A DNA stretch of 64,000 bases from Borreliella yangtzensis (GCF_014201775.1 NZ_JACHFG010000001.1:405036-469035), one strand, 5' to 3'. Shown: positions 42,207-53,357, counted from the stretch's first letter. Numbers and translations: made by a program. Notes: generated from the sequence alone by a model not told the origin.

Positions 42207-44201
42207 ATGATAGATTTTTTTTTGAAGTCAGAATATCTTCCCGCTGGTGATCAACCTAAAGCAATAAAAGAGATTAAAAATTCTATTTTGCTAGGGAATA
42301 AGTATCAAACATTAAAAGGCGTTACAGGAAGCGGAAAGACTTTCACAATTGCAAATATAATTAAAGATCTAAACAGGCCTGCTTTAGTTGTCAGCCATAA
42401 CAAAACATTAGCAGCACAGCTTTATAGAGAGTTTAAAGATTTTTTTCCAAATAATGCCGTTGAATATTTTGTTTCTTATTATGATTATTATCAGCCAGAA
42501 TCCTATGTTCCTTCAAAAGATTTATTTATTGAAAAAGAAGCTACTATTAATAATGAGATAGAAATAAAGCGAATAAGGACGGTAACGTCTCTTGCTAAAA
42601 GACGAGATGTTATTGTTGTTGCAACTGTATCTTCAATTTATGCGCTTGGATCTCCAGATTTTTTCAAAAAATCAGCGCGAGAATTTTTTGTAGGCCAAAA
42701 AATTTCTATTAAAGAAATATCAGATATTTTTGTAGAGCTTTATTATGAGAGAACTTTGATAAATTTAGAGAGAGATAAATTTTCAATTAAGGGGGATATT
42801 GTTGAAATTTGGCCTAGCAGTGAGCATGGAGAGTTTGCTTATCGAATTTGTTTGGATTTTGATGAAATTGTTAAAATATACAGGATCAGTTCTTTTTCTA
42901 AAAAAAATTTAGGAACTACAAATAGTTTTACTCTTTTTGCTAAATCTTATTTTGTAATTCCTTATAAAAATATATTAGAAGCGATACCCAAAATATCTTA
43001 TGATCTAGATCTTCAATGTCAATATTTTAAAGATAATGGAAAGCTTGTAGAAGCCGAGAGACTTAAACAGAGGGTAGGGTATGATTTGGAAATGCTTAGA
43101 GAAACAGGATTTTGCTCGGGCATTGAAAATTATTCTAAATATTTGAGTGGAAGTACAATGGGAAGACCTTATTGTCTTTTTGATTTTTTTTCGAAAGATT
43201 ACTTATTGTTTGTAGATGAATCTCATGTTACATTGCCTCAATTTAGAGGAATGTATAATGGAGATTATTCTAGAAAATTAAATCTTGTTAACTTTGGATT
43301 TAGACTTCCTGCAGCTCTTGAAAACAGACCTCTTAAATATGATGAATTTGAGGCATTAATTAATCAGGCTGTATTTGTTTCTGCAACTCCAGGTTTTGAA
43401 GAAAATGAAAAGAGTAGTGTGGTTGTTGATCAAATAATTCGTCCTACAGGTCTTGTTGATCCTGAAATTATTACTAGGCGTTCTGATGGTCAAATGGAAG
43501 ATCTTTATGTTGAGATTCAAAAAAGAGTAGCTCTTAAAGAGCGGGTTTTAATTACTACTTTGACAAAAAAAATGTCTGAAGATTTAACTGAATATTTAGT
43601 AAGTCTTGGTATAAAGGCAAAATATTTACATTCAGAACTTGACACTCTTGAAAGGGTAGAAGTTATTTCGCTACTTAGAAAATCTGAAATTGATGTTATT
43701 GTTGGTATTAATTTACTTAGAGAGGGTTTGGATATTCCAGAAGTATCTCTTGTTGTAATATTAGATGCTGATAAGGTGGGATTTTTAAGATCTACTACTT
43801 CATTAATACAAACAATTGGTAGGGCTGCTAGAAATTCTAATGGCCTTGTAATAATGTATTACGACAAAATAAGTGTAGCTATGCAGGAGGCAATTGAGGA
43901 GACTAATAGAAGACGTCAAATTCAGATTGATTATAATAAAAAAAATAGTATTACTCCTAAAACAATTGTTAAGAAGATTCAAAATATTTTAGAAAAAGAA
44001 CTTAACAATAAAGATAAAAATATTAGCTATGATTTTGAAAAAAATATTTCAGGCAAGAGATTATCTAAAAAGAATATTATTAATAAACTTAAATTTGAGT
44101 TAGAAGAAGCTGTTAATGATGAAAGGTTTGAAGATGCAATTGTTTTAAGAGATAAAATAAAAGAGCTTAGTGGCAAAATTAGTGTGGCTCGTAATAAATA
44201 A
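42207..44201 (+). CDS. uvrB: UvrABC system protein B
   Basis: UvrB is the damage-verifying helicase-like subunit of nucleotide excision repair. The 664-residue product shows motif Ia [13 protein letters not shown], the beta-hairpin region [38 protein letters not shown], and a C-terminal UVR motif for binding UvrA/UvrC ([20 protein letters not shown]). ATG 42207 gives the expected [17 protein letters not shown] start; the in-frame TTG at 42192 is a less likely alternative. uvrA follows 16 bases later, so the two form a repair operon. Confidence 0.97.
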   Translation: MIDFFLKSEYLPAGDQPKAIKEIKNSILLGNKYQTLKGVTGSGKTFTIANIIKDLNRPALVVSHNKTLAAQLYREFKDFFPNNAVEYFVSYYDYYQPESYVPSKDLFIEKEATINNEIEIKRIRTVTSLAKRRDVIVVATVSSIYALGSPDFFKKSAREFFVGQKISIKEISDIFVELYYERTLINLERDKFSIKGDIVEIWPSSEHGEFAYRICLDFDEIVKIYRISSFSKKNLGTTNSFTLFAKSYFVIPYKNILEAIPKISYDLDLQCQYFKDNGKLVEAERLKQRVGYDLEMLRETGFCSGIENYSKYLSGSTMGRPYCLFDFFSKDYLLFVDESHVTLPQFRGMYNGDYSRKLNLVNFGFRLPAALENRPLKYDEFEALINQAVFVSATPGFEENEKSSVVVDQIIRPTGLVDPEIITRRSDGQMEDLYVEIQKRVALKERVLITTLTKKMSEDLTEYLVSLGIKAKYLHSELDTLERVEVISLLRKSEIDVIVGINLLREGLDIPEVSLVVILDADKVGFLRSTTSLIQTIGRAARNSNGLVIMYYDKISVAMQEAIEETNRRRQIQIDYNKKNSITPKTIVKKIQNILEKELNNKDKNISYDFEKNISGKRLSKKNIINKLKFELEEAVNDERFEDAIVLRDKIKELSGKISVARNK

Positions 44202-44217
44202 AAGAGAGGTGTAATCT

Positions 44218-47070
44218 TTGTTGAAAAATTTGAAAAAAAAAATTATCGTCAGGGGAGCAAAAGAGAATAATTTAAAAAATATTGATGTGGATATTCCAAA
44301 AGATGGTTTAGTCGTAATATCTGGTAAGAGTGGCTCTGGTAAATCTTCTCTGGCTTTTGATACTATTTTTGCAGAAGGGCAAAGAAGGTATATGGAATCC
44401 GTTTCAGCTTATGCAAGGCAGTTTTTAGGTGTAATGAAAAAACCCAATGTTGACTATATAGATGGACTTTCTCCTTCCATAGCCATTGAGCAGAGAACAA
44501 TAAGCAATAATCCCCGTTCTACTGTTGGAACAATTACTGAAATTTATGATTATTATAGACTAATATTTGCAAAAATAGGTAAAGCATACTGTCCAAATGA
44601 TGGCAGATTAATAGAAGAGCAATCTTTAGATAAAATAGTTAATACTATTTTAAGTTATCCTGAAGGATCTAAAGTGATGCTTTTTGCACCAATTGTAAGG
44701 GGTTCTAAGGGTTCTCATAAAAAAGTTTTAGAAAAAATATTAAATCAAGGTTTCAATAGAGTTAGAATAAATTCCGAAGATTATTTAATAGAAGATGCGC
44801 TTAATTTAAATTTACATAAAAATAAAAAACATACCATTGAAATTATAGTTGATAGAGTCAAGCTTGGTAATAATGTTCGAGTTAGACTTGCAGAGTCTGT
44901 TGAGACCTCTCTTGCAGTTTCTAATGGATATTTGCGAGTGGAGATTGAAAATGATTTGGAAAAAGTAGACAAATTTTTTACAGAGCATAATAGTTGTCCT
45001 TTATGCGGATTTTCACTTCCTTTAATAGAACCCAGACTTTTTTCATTTAATAGTCCGTTTGGTGCTTGCAGTGAGTGTTCTGGTCTTGGCGTTACACTTG
45101 AGTTTGATTTTGAGAGCATTTGTCCTGATATTAGTCTTTCTTTTAATGATGATGCTTTTATTACATTTAAGACAAGCTCATCTTGGTCTGTGGCTATTTT
45201 TAAAGGACTTGCAAAACATTATAATTTTAAATTAAATACCCCAGTAAAAGATATTCCAGATAAAGTTCTTAAACAAATTTTATACGGTTCAAATGAAAAA
45301 ATAGATTTTGTTTACCAGTCTAAAGAAATGGAAGCAAAGGAGCTAGATGGAGGATTCCATTATTCTAAAAAGTTTGAAGGACTTTTGCCTCTTTTAAAAA
45401 GACGGTATCTTACAACAGAGTCAGAGAGTACTAAAATTTTTTATGAAAATTTGATGTCTAAAAAAATCTGTAATTCATGTAAGGGAAAGCGTTTAGGTGT
45501 TGGAGCGTTAACTGTGAAAATCAATGAAAGAGACATTCAAGATCTTAGTAATTTATCTGTATTTGATTCTTATATGTTTTTTGAAAATTTGCAACTTGAT
45601 TCGGTGGATGAAAAAATATCTAAAGAAATTTTGAAGGAAATTAAAAGTAGGCTTAAATTTTTAATTGATGTTGGTCTTTCTTATTTGTATTTAAATAGAA
45701 TATCGGGCAGTTTGTCTGGGGGTGAGGCTCAGCGTATTAGGCTTGCTACCCAAATAGGATCAGCACTCTCAGGTGTTATTTATGTTCTTGATGAGCCAAG
45801 TATTGGTCTTCATCAAAGAGATAATGAAAAATTAATCTCTACTCTTGTTAACCTTAAAAATCTTGGCAATACTGTAATTGTTGTTGAACATGATGAACAA
45901 ACTTTGCGTACTGCGGACTATATTATTGATATGGGTCCTGGTGCTGGAATTCTTGGAGGGGAAATAGTTGCAAAAGGAACTTTAATTGATATTTTAAATA
46001 GCAAAAATAGTTTAACTGGGCAATACTTGAGCGGCAAGTTTAAAATAGATGTTCCAAGCTCTAGAAGAAAGGCCGATAAGGGAGAAATTTTGCTTTTAGG
46101 TTCTAATAAAAACAATCTTAAGAATATAGACGTAAGTATACCTTTGGGAGTTTTTACTGTAATAACAGGTGTTTCTGGTAGTGGAAAAAGTACTTTACTT
46201 AACGAAGTATTATATCCAGCTCTTGATAGCAGATTGAAGCTTAATGGAAAGTATTGTGATGGCTTTAAAGACATCATTGGGTACGAAAAAGTCGATAAAA
46301 TTATTCAAATAAATCAAAAACCAATAGGAAGAACTTCAAGATCAAACCCAGCAACTTATGTTGGATTTTTTACAGAAATTAGAGAACTTTTTGCTAAGCT
46401 TCCGGATGCAAAGTCAAGGGGTTTTAAAGCTGGTAGATTTTCTTTTAATGTTAAGGGTGGAAGGTGTGAAAAATGTCAAGGAGATGGGTATCTTAATATT
46501 CAAATGCATTTTTTACCAGATGTTTTTGTTCCTTGTGATTTATGCAAGGGTAAAAAATTTAATGAAGAAACTTTAGAAGTTAGGTACAAAGGAAAAAATA
46601 TACACGATGTTTTAGAGATGAGTGTTTTTGAAGCTATAAAATTTTTTGAGAATGTCCCAAAAATCCATCATTGTTTAAAATTTTTAATTGAAGTTGGACT
46701 TGAATACATTAAATTGGGACAATCCGCAACAACTTTGTCGGGAGGAGAAGCTCAACGCATCAAGTTGGCTTTTGAGTTAAGCAAGAAGAGCACGGGTAAA
46801 ACCTTTTACATTATTGATGAACCAACAACTGGATTGCATTTTGATGACATAAAAAAGTTGTTAGAGGTTTTGCAGCGGTTAGTTTCTAATGGTAATACAG
46901 TTGTACTCATAGAGCATAATTTGGATGTAATCAAACAAGCAGATTATATAATAGATTTGGGTCCTGATGGTGGATTGGCAGGGGGGAATATTGTTGTTTC
47001 TGGTATTCCTGAAGAGGTTTCAAAATGCGAGAATTCCTATACGGGGATGTTTTTAAAAAATTTTTTGTAA
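44218..47070 (+). CDS. uvrA: UvrABC system protein A
   Basis: UvrA is the ATPase that finds DNA damage and loads UvrB. The 950-residue product has two ABC modules: Walker A SGKSGSGKSSLAFDT and TGVSGSGKSTLLNEV, and signatures SGSLSGGEAQRI and TTLSGGEAQRIKLA. It also has zinc modules with CPLCGF...CSEC and CEKCQGDGY...CDLC, and Walker B segments YVLDEPSIGLH and YIIDEPTTGLH. It starts with TTG preceded by AGAGAGG. Its last 46 bases contain the start of the LptD-like gene. Confidence 0.97.
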   Translation: MLKNLKKKIIVRGAKENNLKNIDVDIPKDGLVVISGKSGSGKSSLAFDTIFAEGQRRYMESVSAYARQFLGVMKKPNVDYIDGLSPSIAIEQRTISNNPRSTVGTITEIYDYYRLIFAKIGKAYCPNDGRLIEEQSLDKIVNTILSYPEGSKVMLFAPIVRGSKGSHKKVLEKILNQGFNRVRINSEDYLIEDALNLNLHKNKKHTIEIIVDRVKLGNNVRVRLAESVETSLAVSNGYLRVEIENDLEKVDKFFTEHNSCPLCGFSLPLIEPRLFSFNSPFGACSECSGLGVTLEFDFESICPDISLSFNDDAFITFKTSSSWSVAIFKGLAKHYNFKLNTPVKDIPDKVLKQILYGSNEKIDFVYQSKEMEAKELDGGFHYSKKFEGLLPLLKRRYLTTESESTKIFYENLMSKKICNSCKGKRLGVGALTVKINERDIQDLSNLSVFDSYMFFENLQLDSVDEKISKEILKEIKSRLKFLIDVGLSYLYLNRISGSLSGGEAQRIRLATQIGSALSGVIYVLDEPSIGLHQRDNEKLISTLVNLKNLGNTVIVVEHDEQTLRTADYIIDMGPGAGILGGEIVAKGTLIDILNSKNSLTGQYLSGKFKIDVPSSRRKADKGEILLLGSNKNNLKNIDVSIPLGVFTVITGVSGSGKSTLLNEVLYPALDSRLKLNGKYCDGFKDIIGYEKVDKIIQINQKPIGRTSRSNPATYVGFFTEIRELFAKLPDAKSRGFKAGRFSFNVKGGRCEKCQGDGYLNIQMHFLPDVFVPCDLCKGKKFNEETLEVRYKGKNIHDVLEMSVFEAIKFFENVPKIHHCLKFLIEVGLEYIKLGQSATTLSGGEAQRIKLAFELSKKSTGKTFYIIDEPTTGLHFDDIKKLLEVLQRLVSNGNTVVLIEHNLDVIKQADYIIDLGPDGGLAGGNIVVSGIPEEVSKCENSYTGMFLKNFL

Positions 47071-50000
47071 TATTGTTAGTTTTTTTAACATTTTCTAATG
47101 TAATTTTTGCTAAAACTGTAAATGATGAAAATTCTAGAAAAAGAAATAAACTAACTTTAAGTCAAAAATCTTATTTAAGAGAACTTGAACTTTCAACCGA
47201 TGAAGATTTGAAAAAATGGGCTTTACAAGAAGGCCTAAAAGAAACGGATGTTTCAAAAATACGAGAATTGCTTTTAAAAAAGTTTGGGATAGATCCTGAG
47301 CTTTTTGTCAAAGGAAAAGGACTTGCTGGATCTGGTAGATATAAAATAATAATTGAAACTACAGACAATCTTGAAAATTTCACTTATGGTCTTACTAAGG
47401 ATGAAAGTATTGTTTTTGAAGGAAGGGTTAATATCTTAGTTGAAGATATTAAAGAGAATAAAAAACATAATATTAAAGGTGACAGGATAGTTCTTAATAG
47501 AGGCTCTAAAAAACTTTATTCTATTGGGAATGTCGAATATATTCTTGATATGGATAATAATGAAAAGCTTTATTTTTATGGTAATGAATTTTTTGTTGAT
47601 TTTGATTCTCAAAATTTTTTATTAAAAGATGGTATTCTGCAAAAAAAAATGCAAAAAAATCAAATAGATCATATTCTTTCGTTTGGAGGAAAGGTTTTAA
47701 AAAAGATAGACAATGATGTTACTATTTTGGAACAAGCTTTTGCAACAACTAGTAAAATTCCAGAGCCTTATTATTCAATTAAAGCTACTAAAATATGGGT
47801 ATTGCCTTCAGGAGATTTTGGGTTTTTAAATGCTATATTTTACATGGGAAGGGTTCCAGTATTTTATATTCCTTTTTTTTTCAGACCGGGAGATAGTTTA
47901 TTTTTTAATCCATCTTTAGGTTTAAATCCCAGAAAAGGTTTTTCTGTTTTTAATACTATTTATCTTTTTGGCAATAAGTCTTCAGGCGAAGATTCTTCTT
48001 TTTTGGATTTTGATTTCAATTCTGTTTATAATTCGGGTAAAAAACCTTATATAAGAAATGGATATTTAACTTATTTTTTTGCAGAAAATTTAGCATCTAA
48101 TCCTAATAAAGATTATGTCAAGGTAATTTTTGATATTTATGCTAATCTAGGGTTTTATTCTGGAATTGATTTTGATTTGGGCAATACTTTGGGTCATTTT
48201 AAAACTTTAGAAGGAAATTTTGGATTAGGTTTTACTAGAAATGTTTATAGTTACAATGGAGGATATTATCCTTTTAATAATAGAACTTTAAAACAATCTC
48301 TTTTTAGTTTTTCTAATCTTAACAAAGGAGATATATTTGGGTTTGAAGTTCCTTTTAGATATTTATTTAAATTAAAAACAGAGTTTCTTTTAAAAGATGC
48401 ACTTTTCTCAGTTATTTTAGAGCATTATTCCGATCCATATGTCAATATTGATTTTAGAGATAGAATAGAGAGTGCTACATTTTTTTCTCTTCTAAATTTA
48501 GATAAAGATTTGGTTAAAGAGCAAACTAGCATTAGCACTTTTGATTGGAATTTATCTTCTTTTTATAGTCGAACATTTGATAATAATTTAATTTTAGATT
48601 ATAAATTAAATAATTTGGGCTTTAGATTCAAATTGTCAGAATATGAAAATCTTTATTTTAAATCTCCTTTAGAAAAGCCAAAAGAGTTTAATGATCCTAC
48701 AAGAAAATGGTTTTATTTGGAGAGAATTTATGTTCCATATATTGATTTAAATTTTCAAAAAGACCTTTATAATAATCAATGGACATTTGCAGCTGATACT
48801 AAAGAAATGATAATGCGTCCAGAAATTAAAAATTTAGAAGATAAAGATAATGACAAAAAGAGTGTGAATGGAAAAAAGACCGAAAAAGTAAAAGATTTAA
48901 ATAAAAATTTATATATTCCTCCAGAACCAATAACTTTAAAAAATATTGATCAATTTGATTCTTTTTTTATTAGGTTTGGCATTAATCCTTATTTAAGAAA
49001 TAATATTTTTTTTAATAATTATGGCATTACAAGCCCAAAAGACTTTAATTATGAAATAAAAAATTATTTATTTGATATAAAAAATAAAACAGATATAAAA
49101 ATCCATGCTGATTTCTATAATCGTTTAATTACTTTTGAAAATTTATTATATCTTAATACTATTGAGTATAATCCTTTAAATAAAGATTTTAAAGTTGAAG
49201 ATAAAGATAAAAAAAGTGAGCATTCTATTATTAACCAAGTAAAATTAAACTTGCTTCCTTTTATTAGATATCCCTTATTCTCTAGAAGTATTTTAAAATT
49301 TGAGAATAAGTCAACCTTATATTCATTTAATAAAAAATATGATTCCGATGCAAAATCTTTGCTTAGTAAGAATAGTAGTATTTTTTTCTTTGATCCGGAA
49401 ACTTTTTACCAATCTTTAACAGCTTCTTTGATTTATGACTATAACTATTTTAGTGCGGAACTTTCAGGTGAATTAAAAAATAGTTTTGAAGATATTAAGG
49501 CTTCTTCTGAACTCAAACTTTCTTTAGATTTTCCTTATTTGCTGCAAGAAACTGGGATTGGAATTAAATATCATAAAAAGTTTAAAGAAGATACTATAAA
49601 AATGAAAAATTCTAAAATTTCTGTTGCTCAATCTTTATTAAATCCTTTGGAGCCCCAAAAACCATCATCACCTTATAAAAATTTAGAAATGTCTCCTGCT
49701 TTGTATTATAAAATTGAACCAAGATATTTAGATTATTTTAAATTTAGTTTTTTAGCCGCTTATGATCCTTTGATAAATAGAGTTTCTGAACTTGCTTTTA
49801 AGCTTAATATTTTTGATTTTCAGGTTTTGTTTGCGATGAAAGATGACTTTGAATATAATTACGACTCTTTAAAAGGAGATTTTTTCAAGGTTGGTACTAC
49901 AACTAAACTTGTTCCGTATTCCTTAGATTCTAGTTATAAAAAGGAATTATATGTTTTAAATTTTTTTGATAAAAAACTTTCTTTTACTTTAGGAATAGAT

Positions 50001-50480
50001 GTTGGCTGGAAAATAAATTTGCAGAAATTCACTGATAATGAACTTTGGTCTGCATTGACTTTTAAGTTTAAATATACAGAATTTTTAGAAATTTACTTTT
50101 CTACTTTTTCTATTAATACTAAAACTTTTAGATACTTTAAAGGATATATGGATCAAATTGGTGTTGATACTGTCAATATTTTCGCTGATTTATTAAAATC
50201 TTTTAATTTCTTTAATTCCCAAGATAGAAAAAATTCACTTTTTAAAATTAAAAAATTTTCATCAGGCTTTAAATTTAATTTTTATGATTGGAGATTTGTT
50301 GGCGAATATAATTTAGAACCAGATTTGCTAAAAGGATCTGATGGGATTTATTCTCCTATTTGGAGAAATAATTTTACAATTTATATTTCTTGGAATTTTT
50401 TTGCTCCTGTAAAAGCATCATTTGAAAACAATAAAGATACAAATTATGAGCTTATCATTAATAGAAAAACAAAAAAATAA
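47025..50480 (+). CDS. lptD: LptD-like outer-membrane protein
   Basis: LptD forms the outer-membrane translocon of the Lpt pathway. The 1151-residue product has a signal peptide (FFVILLVFLTFSNVIFA). A region at ~80-280 then resembles the OstA/LptA jelly roll (ESIVFEGRVNILVEDIK, HNIKGDRIVLNRGSKKLYSI), with the PVFYIPFFFRPGDSLFF stretch typical of the LptD plug/barrel border. A long aromatic-rich beta-barrel follows. It is larger than enterobacterial LptD (~780). ATG 47025 lies in the end of uvrA with GAAGAGG seven bases upstream. Because Borrelia lacks LPS, the cargo is not LPS. I recall published proposals of a role in surface lipoprotein export. Confidence 0.87.
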   Translation: MREFLYGDVFKKFFVILLVFLTFSNVIFAKTVNDENSRKRNKLTLSQKSYLRELELSTDEDLKKWALQEGLKETDVSKIRELLLKKFGIDPELFVKGKGLAGSGRYKIIIETTDNLENFTYGLTKDESIVFEGRVNILVEDIKENKKHNIKGDRIVLNRGSKKLYSIGNVEYILDMDNNEKLYFYGNEFFVDFDSQNFLLKDGILQKKMQKNQIDHILSFGGKVLKKIDNDVTILEQAFATTSKIPEPYYSIKATKIWVLPSGDFGFLNAIFYMGRVPVFYIPFFFRPGDSLFFNPSLGLNPRKGFSVFNTIYLFGNKSSGEDSSFLDFDFNSVYNSGKKPYIRNGYLTYFFAENLASNPNKDYVKVIFDIYANLGFYSGIDFDLGNTLGHFKTLEGNFGLGFTRNVYSYNGGYYPFNNRTLKQSLFSFSNLNKGDIFGFEVPFRYLFKLKTEFLLKDALFSVILEHYSDPYVNIDFRDRIESATFFSLLNLDKDLVKEQTSISTFDWNLSSFYSRTFDNNLILDYKLNNLGFRFKLSEYENLYFKSPLEKPKEFNDPTRKWFYLERIYVPYIDLNFQKDLYNNQWTFAADTKEMIMRPEIKNLEDKDNDKKSVNGKKTEKVKDLNKNLYIPPEPITLKNIDQFDSFFIRFGINPYLRNNIFFNNYGITSPKDFNYEIKNYLFDIKNKTDIKIHADFYNRLITFENLLYLNTIEYNPLNKDFKVEDKDKKSEHSIINQVKLNLLPFIRYPLFSRSILKFENKSTLYSFNKKYDSDAKSLLSKNSSIFFFDPETFYQSLTASLIYDYNYFSAELSGELKNSFEDIKASSELKLSLDFPYLLQETGIGIKYHKKFKEDTIKMKNSKISVAQSLLNPLEPQKPSSPYKNLEMSPALYYKIEPRYLDYFKFSFLAAYDPLINRVSELAFKLNIFDFQVLFAMKDDFEYNYDSLKGDFFKVGTTTKLVPYSLDSSYKKELYVLNFFDKKLSFTLGIDVGWKINLQKFTDNELWSALTFKFKYTEFLEIYFSTFSINTKTFRYFKGYMDQIGVDTVNIFADLLKSFNFFNSQDRKNSLFKIKKFSSGFKFNFYDWRFVGEYNLEPDLLKGSDGIYSPIWRNNFTIYISWNFFAPVKASFENNKDTNYELIINRKTKK

Positions 50481-50488
50481 TAACGGGT

Positions 50489-51049
50489 TCATGTATTAGT
50501 AACATTAGTTTTTATGGTTCTTGTTATTAAAATATTTATTGTTTTTTTTGTTTCGATCCCCGTTGCTTTTGTTATGTTGAGTTTGAAAATAGATGGATAT
50601 TTAATAGTTGCATTTAAGGTATTATTATTTTTGTTTTTAGAAAAAATTTTTAATGGATACGCTTTAAATTTAAATGAAGTTTTAGGACCAATAAAAAATT
50701 CTCTATATTTACTTTTGTATTTCGTTTCATTGTTTATTGTAAGATCTTCTTTTTTTAAGACAATTTTATTGTTATTAAGGCTAGTGTTTTGCCAATTTAT
50801 TTTTACTATGTCTAAGCTATTGTTTGTAATTTGAATATAAATATATTCATTTGTCGCTTTAATTACATCGATGTTAATGTATTTGAAGGGACATGCTAAA
50901 ACTTTAAAATCAGTTTCATAATCATGATTTATTTTTATTGTTGTACAACAATAAAAATAAATCATTGACATCAGAAATATTATTTTTATATATTTTTTTG
51001 TAATATTTTTACTTAGTTTTGTGAAAACCAAGATCTGCAATATTTTCAT
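50489..51049 (-). CDS. Putative lipoprotein of unknown function
   Basis: The start is uncertain: the frame is open to 51088, with ATG at 51049, TTG at 51031 and further ATGs at 50971 and 50965. The mature part follows a hydrophobic segment ending IYFYCC, which could be a lipobox. It continues with a beta-rich domain (NEYIYIQITNNSLDIVKINW ... FIGPKTSFKFKAYPLKIF) of immunoglobulin-like flavour. I recognise no family. It overlaps the 3' end of the RNase H gene, so is likely cotranscribed with it, and converges on lptD with eight bases between stops. Confidence 0.65.
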   Translation of the reverse strand: MKILQILVFTKLSKNITKKYIKIIFLMSMIYFYCCTTIKINHDYETDFKVLACPFKYINIDVIKATNEYIYIQITNNSLDIVKINWQNTSLNNNKIVLKKEDLTINNETKYKSKYREFFIGPKTSFKFKAYPLKIFSKNKNNNTLNATIKYPSIFKLNITKATGIETKKTINILITRTIKTNVTNT

Positions 51050-51608
51050 TTCCCGGAATAAAAGAAATTTTTCCACCTTGTTCTTCAAATTTTTTCCTTA
51101 GTTCAGTTGTTTTTTTGATTAAATTGATAGTATTTTGTTTTAAATTTTTGGCATTAAAAATTCCTTTTGACCAATAGTCAATTATTAATTTACTGTCGCC
51201 AAATATGTTCGTTATATTTTCTTTTAATGCTATTTTAAGCGCTGTGTACAGGGCAAGTAGTTCTCCAAAATTATTGCTAATTCCTTGAAAATTTTTAACA
51301 TAGTGATTCCCATATTCATTAATCAAGGATTTATCTAGAATTTTATCCAATATTGAAATCCTTTTTTCGTTTACAACCCTAATTTCTACGCCCTTTCCCC
51401 TTCCTGTTCCGGAATCAAAATATATTCCAATTGGGTTATGATAAATTTTATCCTCATTATTGAATAGCCAATTTTGAGCTTGTTCTATTGTTTTAAAACT
51501 TTTTATTTTATTATTTTTTCCTTTAATAGTAGCTTTACATTCTTCCCAGGATTTGAAAATAATTTTTTCATTACTATTGATCAAAATGCATGCATAATAT
51601 TTTTCCAT
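51009..51608 (-). CDS. rnhA: Ribonuclease H1 with N-terminal hybrid-binding domain
   Basis: Degrades RNA in RNA-DNA hybrids. The 199-residue product has an N-terminal hybrid-binding (caulimovirus VI-like) domain at residues 3-50 (YYACILINSNEKIIF, SWEECKATIKG, KTIEQAQNWL), then the RNase H fold. The catalytic carboxylates appear in YFDSGTG, FGELLALYTALK, IFGDSKLIIDYW and ENIADLGF. The domain layout is like eukaryotic RNase H1 and some bacterial enzymes, and unlike E. coli RnhA. It follows the large lipoprotein gene by nine bases. Confidence 0.88.
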   Translation of the reverse strand: MEKYYACILINSNEKIIFKSWEECKATIKGKNNKIKSFKTIEQAQNWLFNNEDKIYHNPIGIYFDSGTGRGKGVEIRVVNEKRISILDKILDKSLINEYGNHYVKNFQGISNNFGELLALYTALKIALKENITNIFGDSKLIIDYWSKGIFNAKNLKQNTINLIKKTTELRKKFEEQGGKISFIPGNENIADLGFHKTK

Positions 51609-51617
51609 ATACTAGTG

Positions 51618-53240
51618 TTAACTTCCTGAGCACCAAAGGTTTGTTATATTGCAAGCTCTTCCAAAAATTTTTTCTTCTGATTTTTTAAATTCCATTGCAT
51701 CTACTATTTCTTTATTGTAACCAATGAATTTTTCTTTTAGGCTTGGTTTAATGATCCTTTTTGGAAGTACGCTTGGGAGTATTCCTGTAATCGTATAAGA
51801 CATGTAAAAATTGTAAGCGGCTGCATTTATTTCTCCAGGAGTAATTATTCCCGAAATTTCATAATTTCTTGATACATTAAGTCCGGCTATTTTATATATT
51901 CTATCAACTACTAAAGAACAATAGGTTTTGTTGTGAATTTCTTCAAGGTTAAATGAATCTGTCCACAAGTTAGAAGATATTAATGGAATCATATACCCAA
52001 AGTTATTGTCAATATATCTGCTTCTTCCAAAATTAATAGCTTTTTGAATTGTTCTTGTGTCTGTTATTGGAGAAAATATTTTTAATATTCTTGATTGTAC
52101 ATATGTTGACAGTTTTTCATATCCTGAGCCTTGAGTAGATGCTGTATCAAATTTTATTTGATTGCTTGTAATTATTGATTTTATATCAAAGCTGTCATTC
52201 CCATTGAATGCAATTTTTTTAGTAGCCTCATATTTTTCTTCATCAAATATTCCTACATGTTGCCAAAAATAAAAAAACTCTGTCCAGTCTATTTTTGGCT
52301 TTATAAGTATTATGTCACCATTTGATAAAAGAGACCTTAATTTTTGGGGGGTTATTTCAATGCCCGTATTTGGATCTATTATTTTTGATATTAGATCATT
52401 TTGATTGATATTACTGGAATCGGCAGTTGTTGACCTTTTGCTTCTTCTTCTAGATGAAGGTGATTGCTTTGAATAGTATAATTCATTGTGAATATCTACA
52501 ATTTTTTGTTTTTCAATTATTGTTTTTATTGTATTGTTTTCAACTTTTAAAAAGTACATAAATTGTTCAAAGTATTTTTTGTCTTTTATTTTTAATAATT
52601 GATTTGCTATTATATGAGGTGCAACATACTCTTCTCCATCTATTATTTCTTTTGTTATTGAGTTTATATTTTCTTGAGGAAAGAATGAATTGATATGGCT
52701 TAATTGTATGTATCCTAAATTTTTATCATGGAATGTTTGTTCAATTAAGTTTAAAATCTCTTTTTCTAGGTACATTTGTGATTCTATTAATGCTGTCAAT
52801 TTTTTATTATCTGAATTTGTATGATTAAAATTTGTTTTTTTTTCAAAAGCAGTATCAATTTTAATTGTTAGATTACCATTAACGCTGCTTTGATCTATAA
52901 ATTTGTTCCATTCTGCTTCATTATTTAAATAATTTTTATAAGCATTTAAATAGTTTTTTATTTCTTCTAGTTTTTGTGGACTTATTTTTATTTTTGCTGC
53001 GGTTTTTTTTATTAAAAGAGAATTGTCGTTATTGTTTAAGATTTCTTGAATACTAGATATTGGTATTCTATATTCTGTACTAGAGGAATTCCTTATTAAA
53101 GAGCTTTCTAGTGGTGTTTTTTGTGTTAATATGATTTCCGATGTGCGTAAATTTTTCGACTCATTATCCCCAATTAAGGCGCAAGAGAATGTTAATATTT
53201 GCATAATCAATAAGAATACGAATCTATTAATTTTCTTCAT
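51618..53240 (-). CDS. Lipoprotein with probable permuted NlpC/P60 (papain-like) domain
   Basis: The 540-residue product has a leader ending LTFSC (Cys20). Residues ~60-260 are helical, with a basic SSRRRSKRS patch at 263-270. The C-terminal part (~300-480) resembles circularly permuted papain-like enzymes of the YiiX/YaeF (DUF830, LRAT-like) group. LSNGDIILIKP is followed by WQHVGIFD (His328), and YCSLVVDRIYKIAGL comes later with Cys441, in the order His then Cys expected for permuted members. Members act as amidases or acyltransferases on peptides or lipids. The family assignment is an inference from motifs; function unknown. Confidence 0.72.
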   Translation of the reverse strand: MKKINRFVFLLIMQILTFSCALIGDNESKNLRTSEIILTQKTPLESSLIRNSSSTEYRIPISSIQEILNNNDNSLLIKKTAAKIKISPQKLEEIKNYLNAYKNYLNNEAEWNKFIDQSSVNGNLTIKIDTAFEKKTNFNHTNSDNKKLTALIESQMYLEKEILNLIEQTFHDKNLGYIQLSHINSFFPQENINSITKEIIDGEEYVAPHIIANQLLKIKDKKYFEQFMYFLKVENNTIKTIIEKQKIVDIHNELYYSKQSPSSRRRSKRSTTADSSNINQNDLISKIIDPNTGIEITPQKLRSLLSNGDIILIKPKIDWTEFFYFWQHVGIFDEEKYEATKKIAFNGNDSFDIKSIITSNQIKFDTASTQGSGYEKLSTYVQSRILKIFSPITDTRTIQKAINFGRSRYIDNNFGYMIPLISSNLWTDSFNLEEIHNKTYCSLVVDRIYKIAGLNVSRNYEISGIITPGEINAAAYNFYMSYTITGILPSVLPKRIIKPSLKEKFIGYNKEIVDAMEFKKSEEKIFGRACNITNLWCSGS

Positions 53241-53357
53241 GGTAGTATTTTAACATAGTTTTTGACAATGTTTTTGATTAGAGTTTTGTTTTAATTTCTT
53301 TTTTTATTTGTAGTAAGCTTTCTACAAAATAATATTTTTTTAAAAATGTTAATAAAT

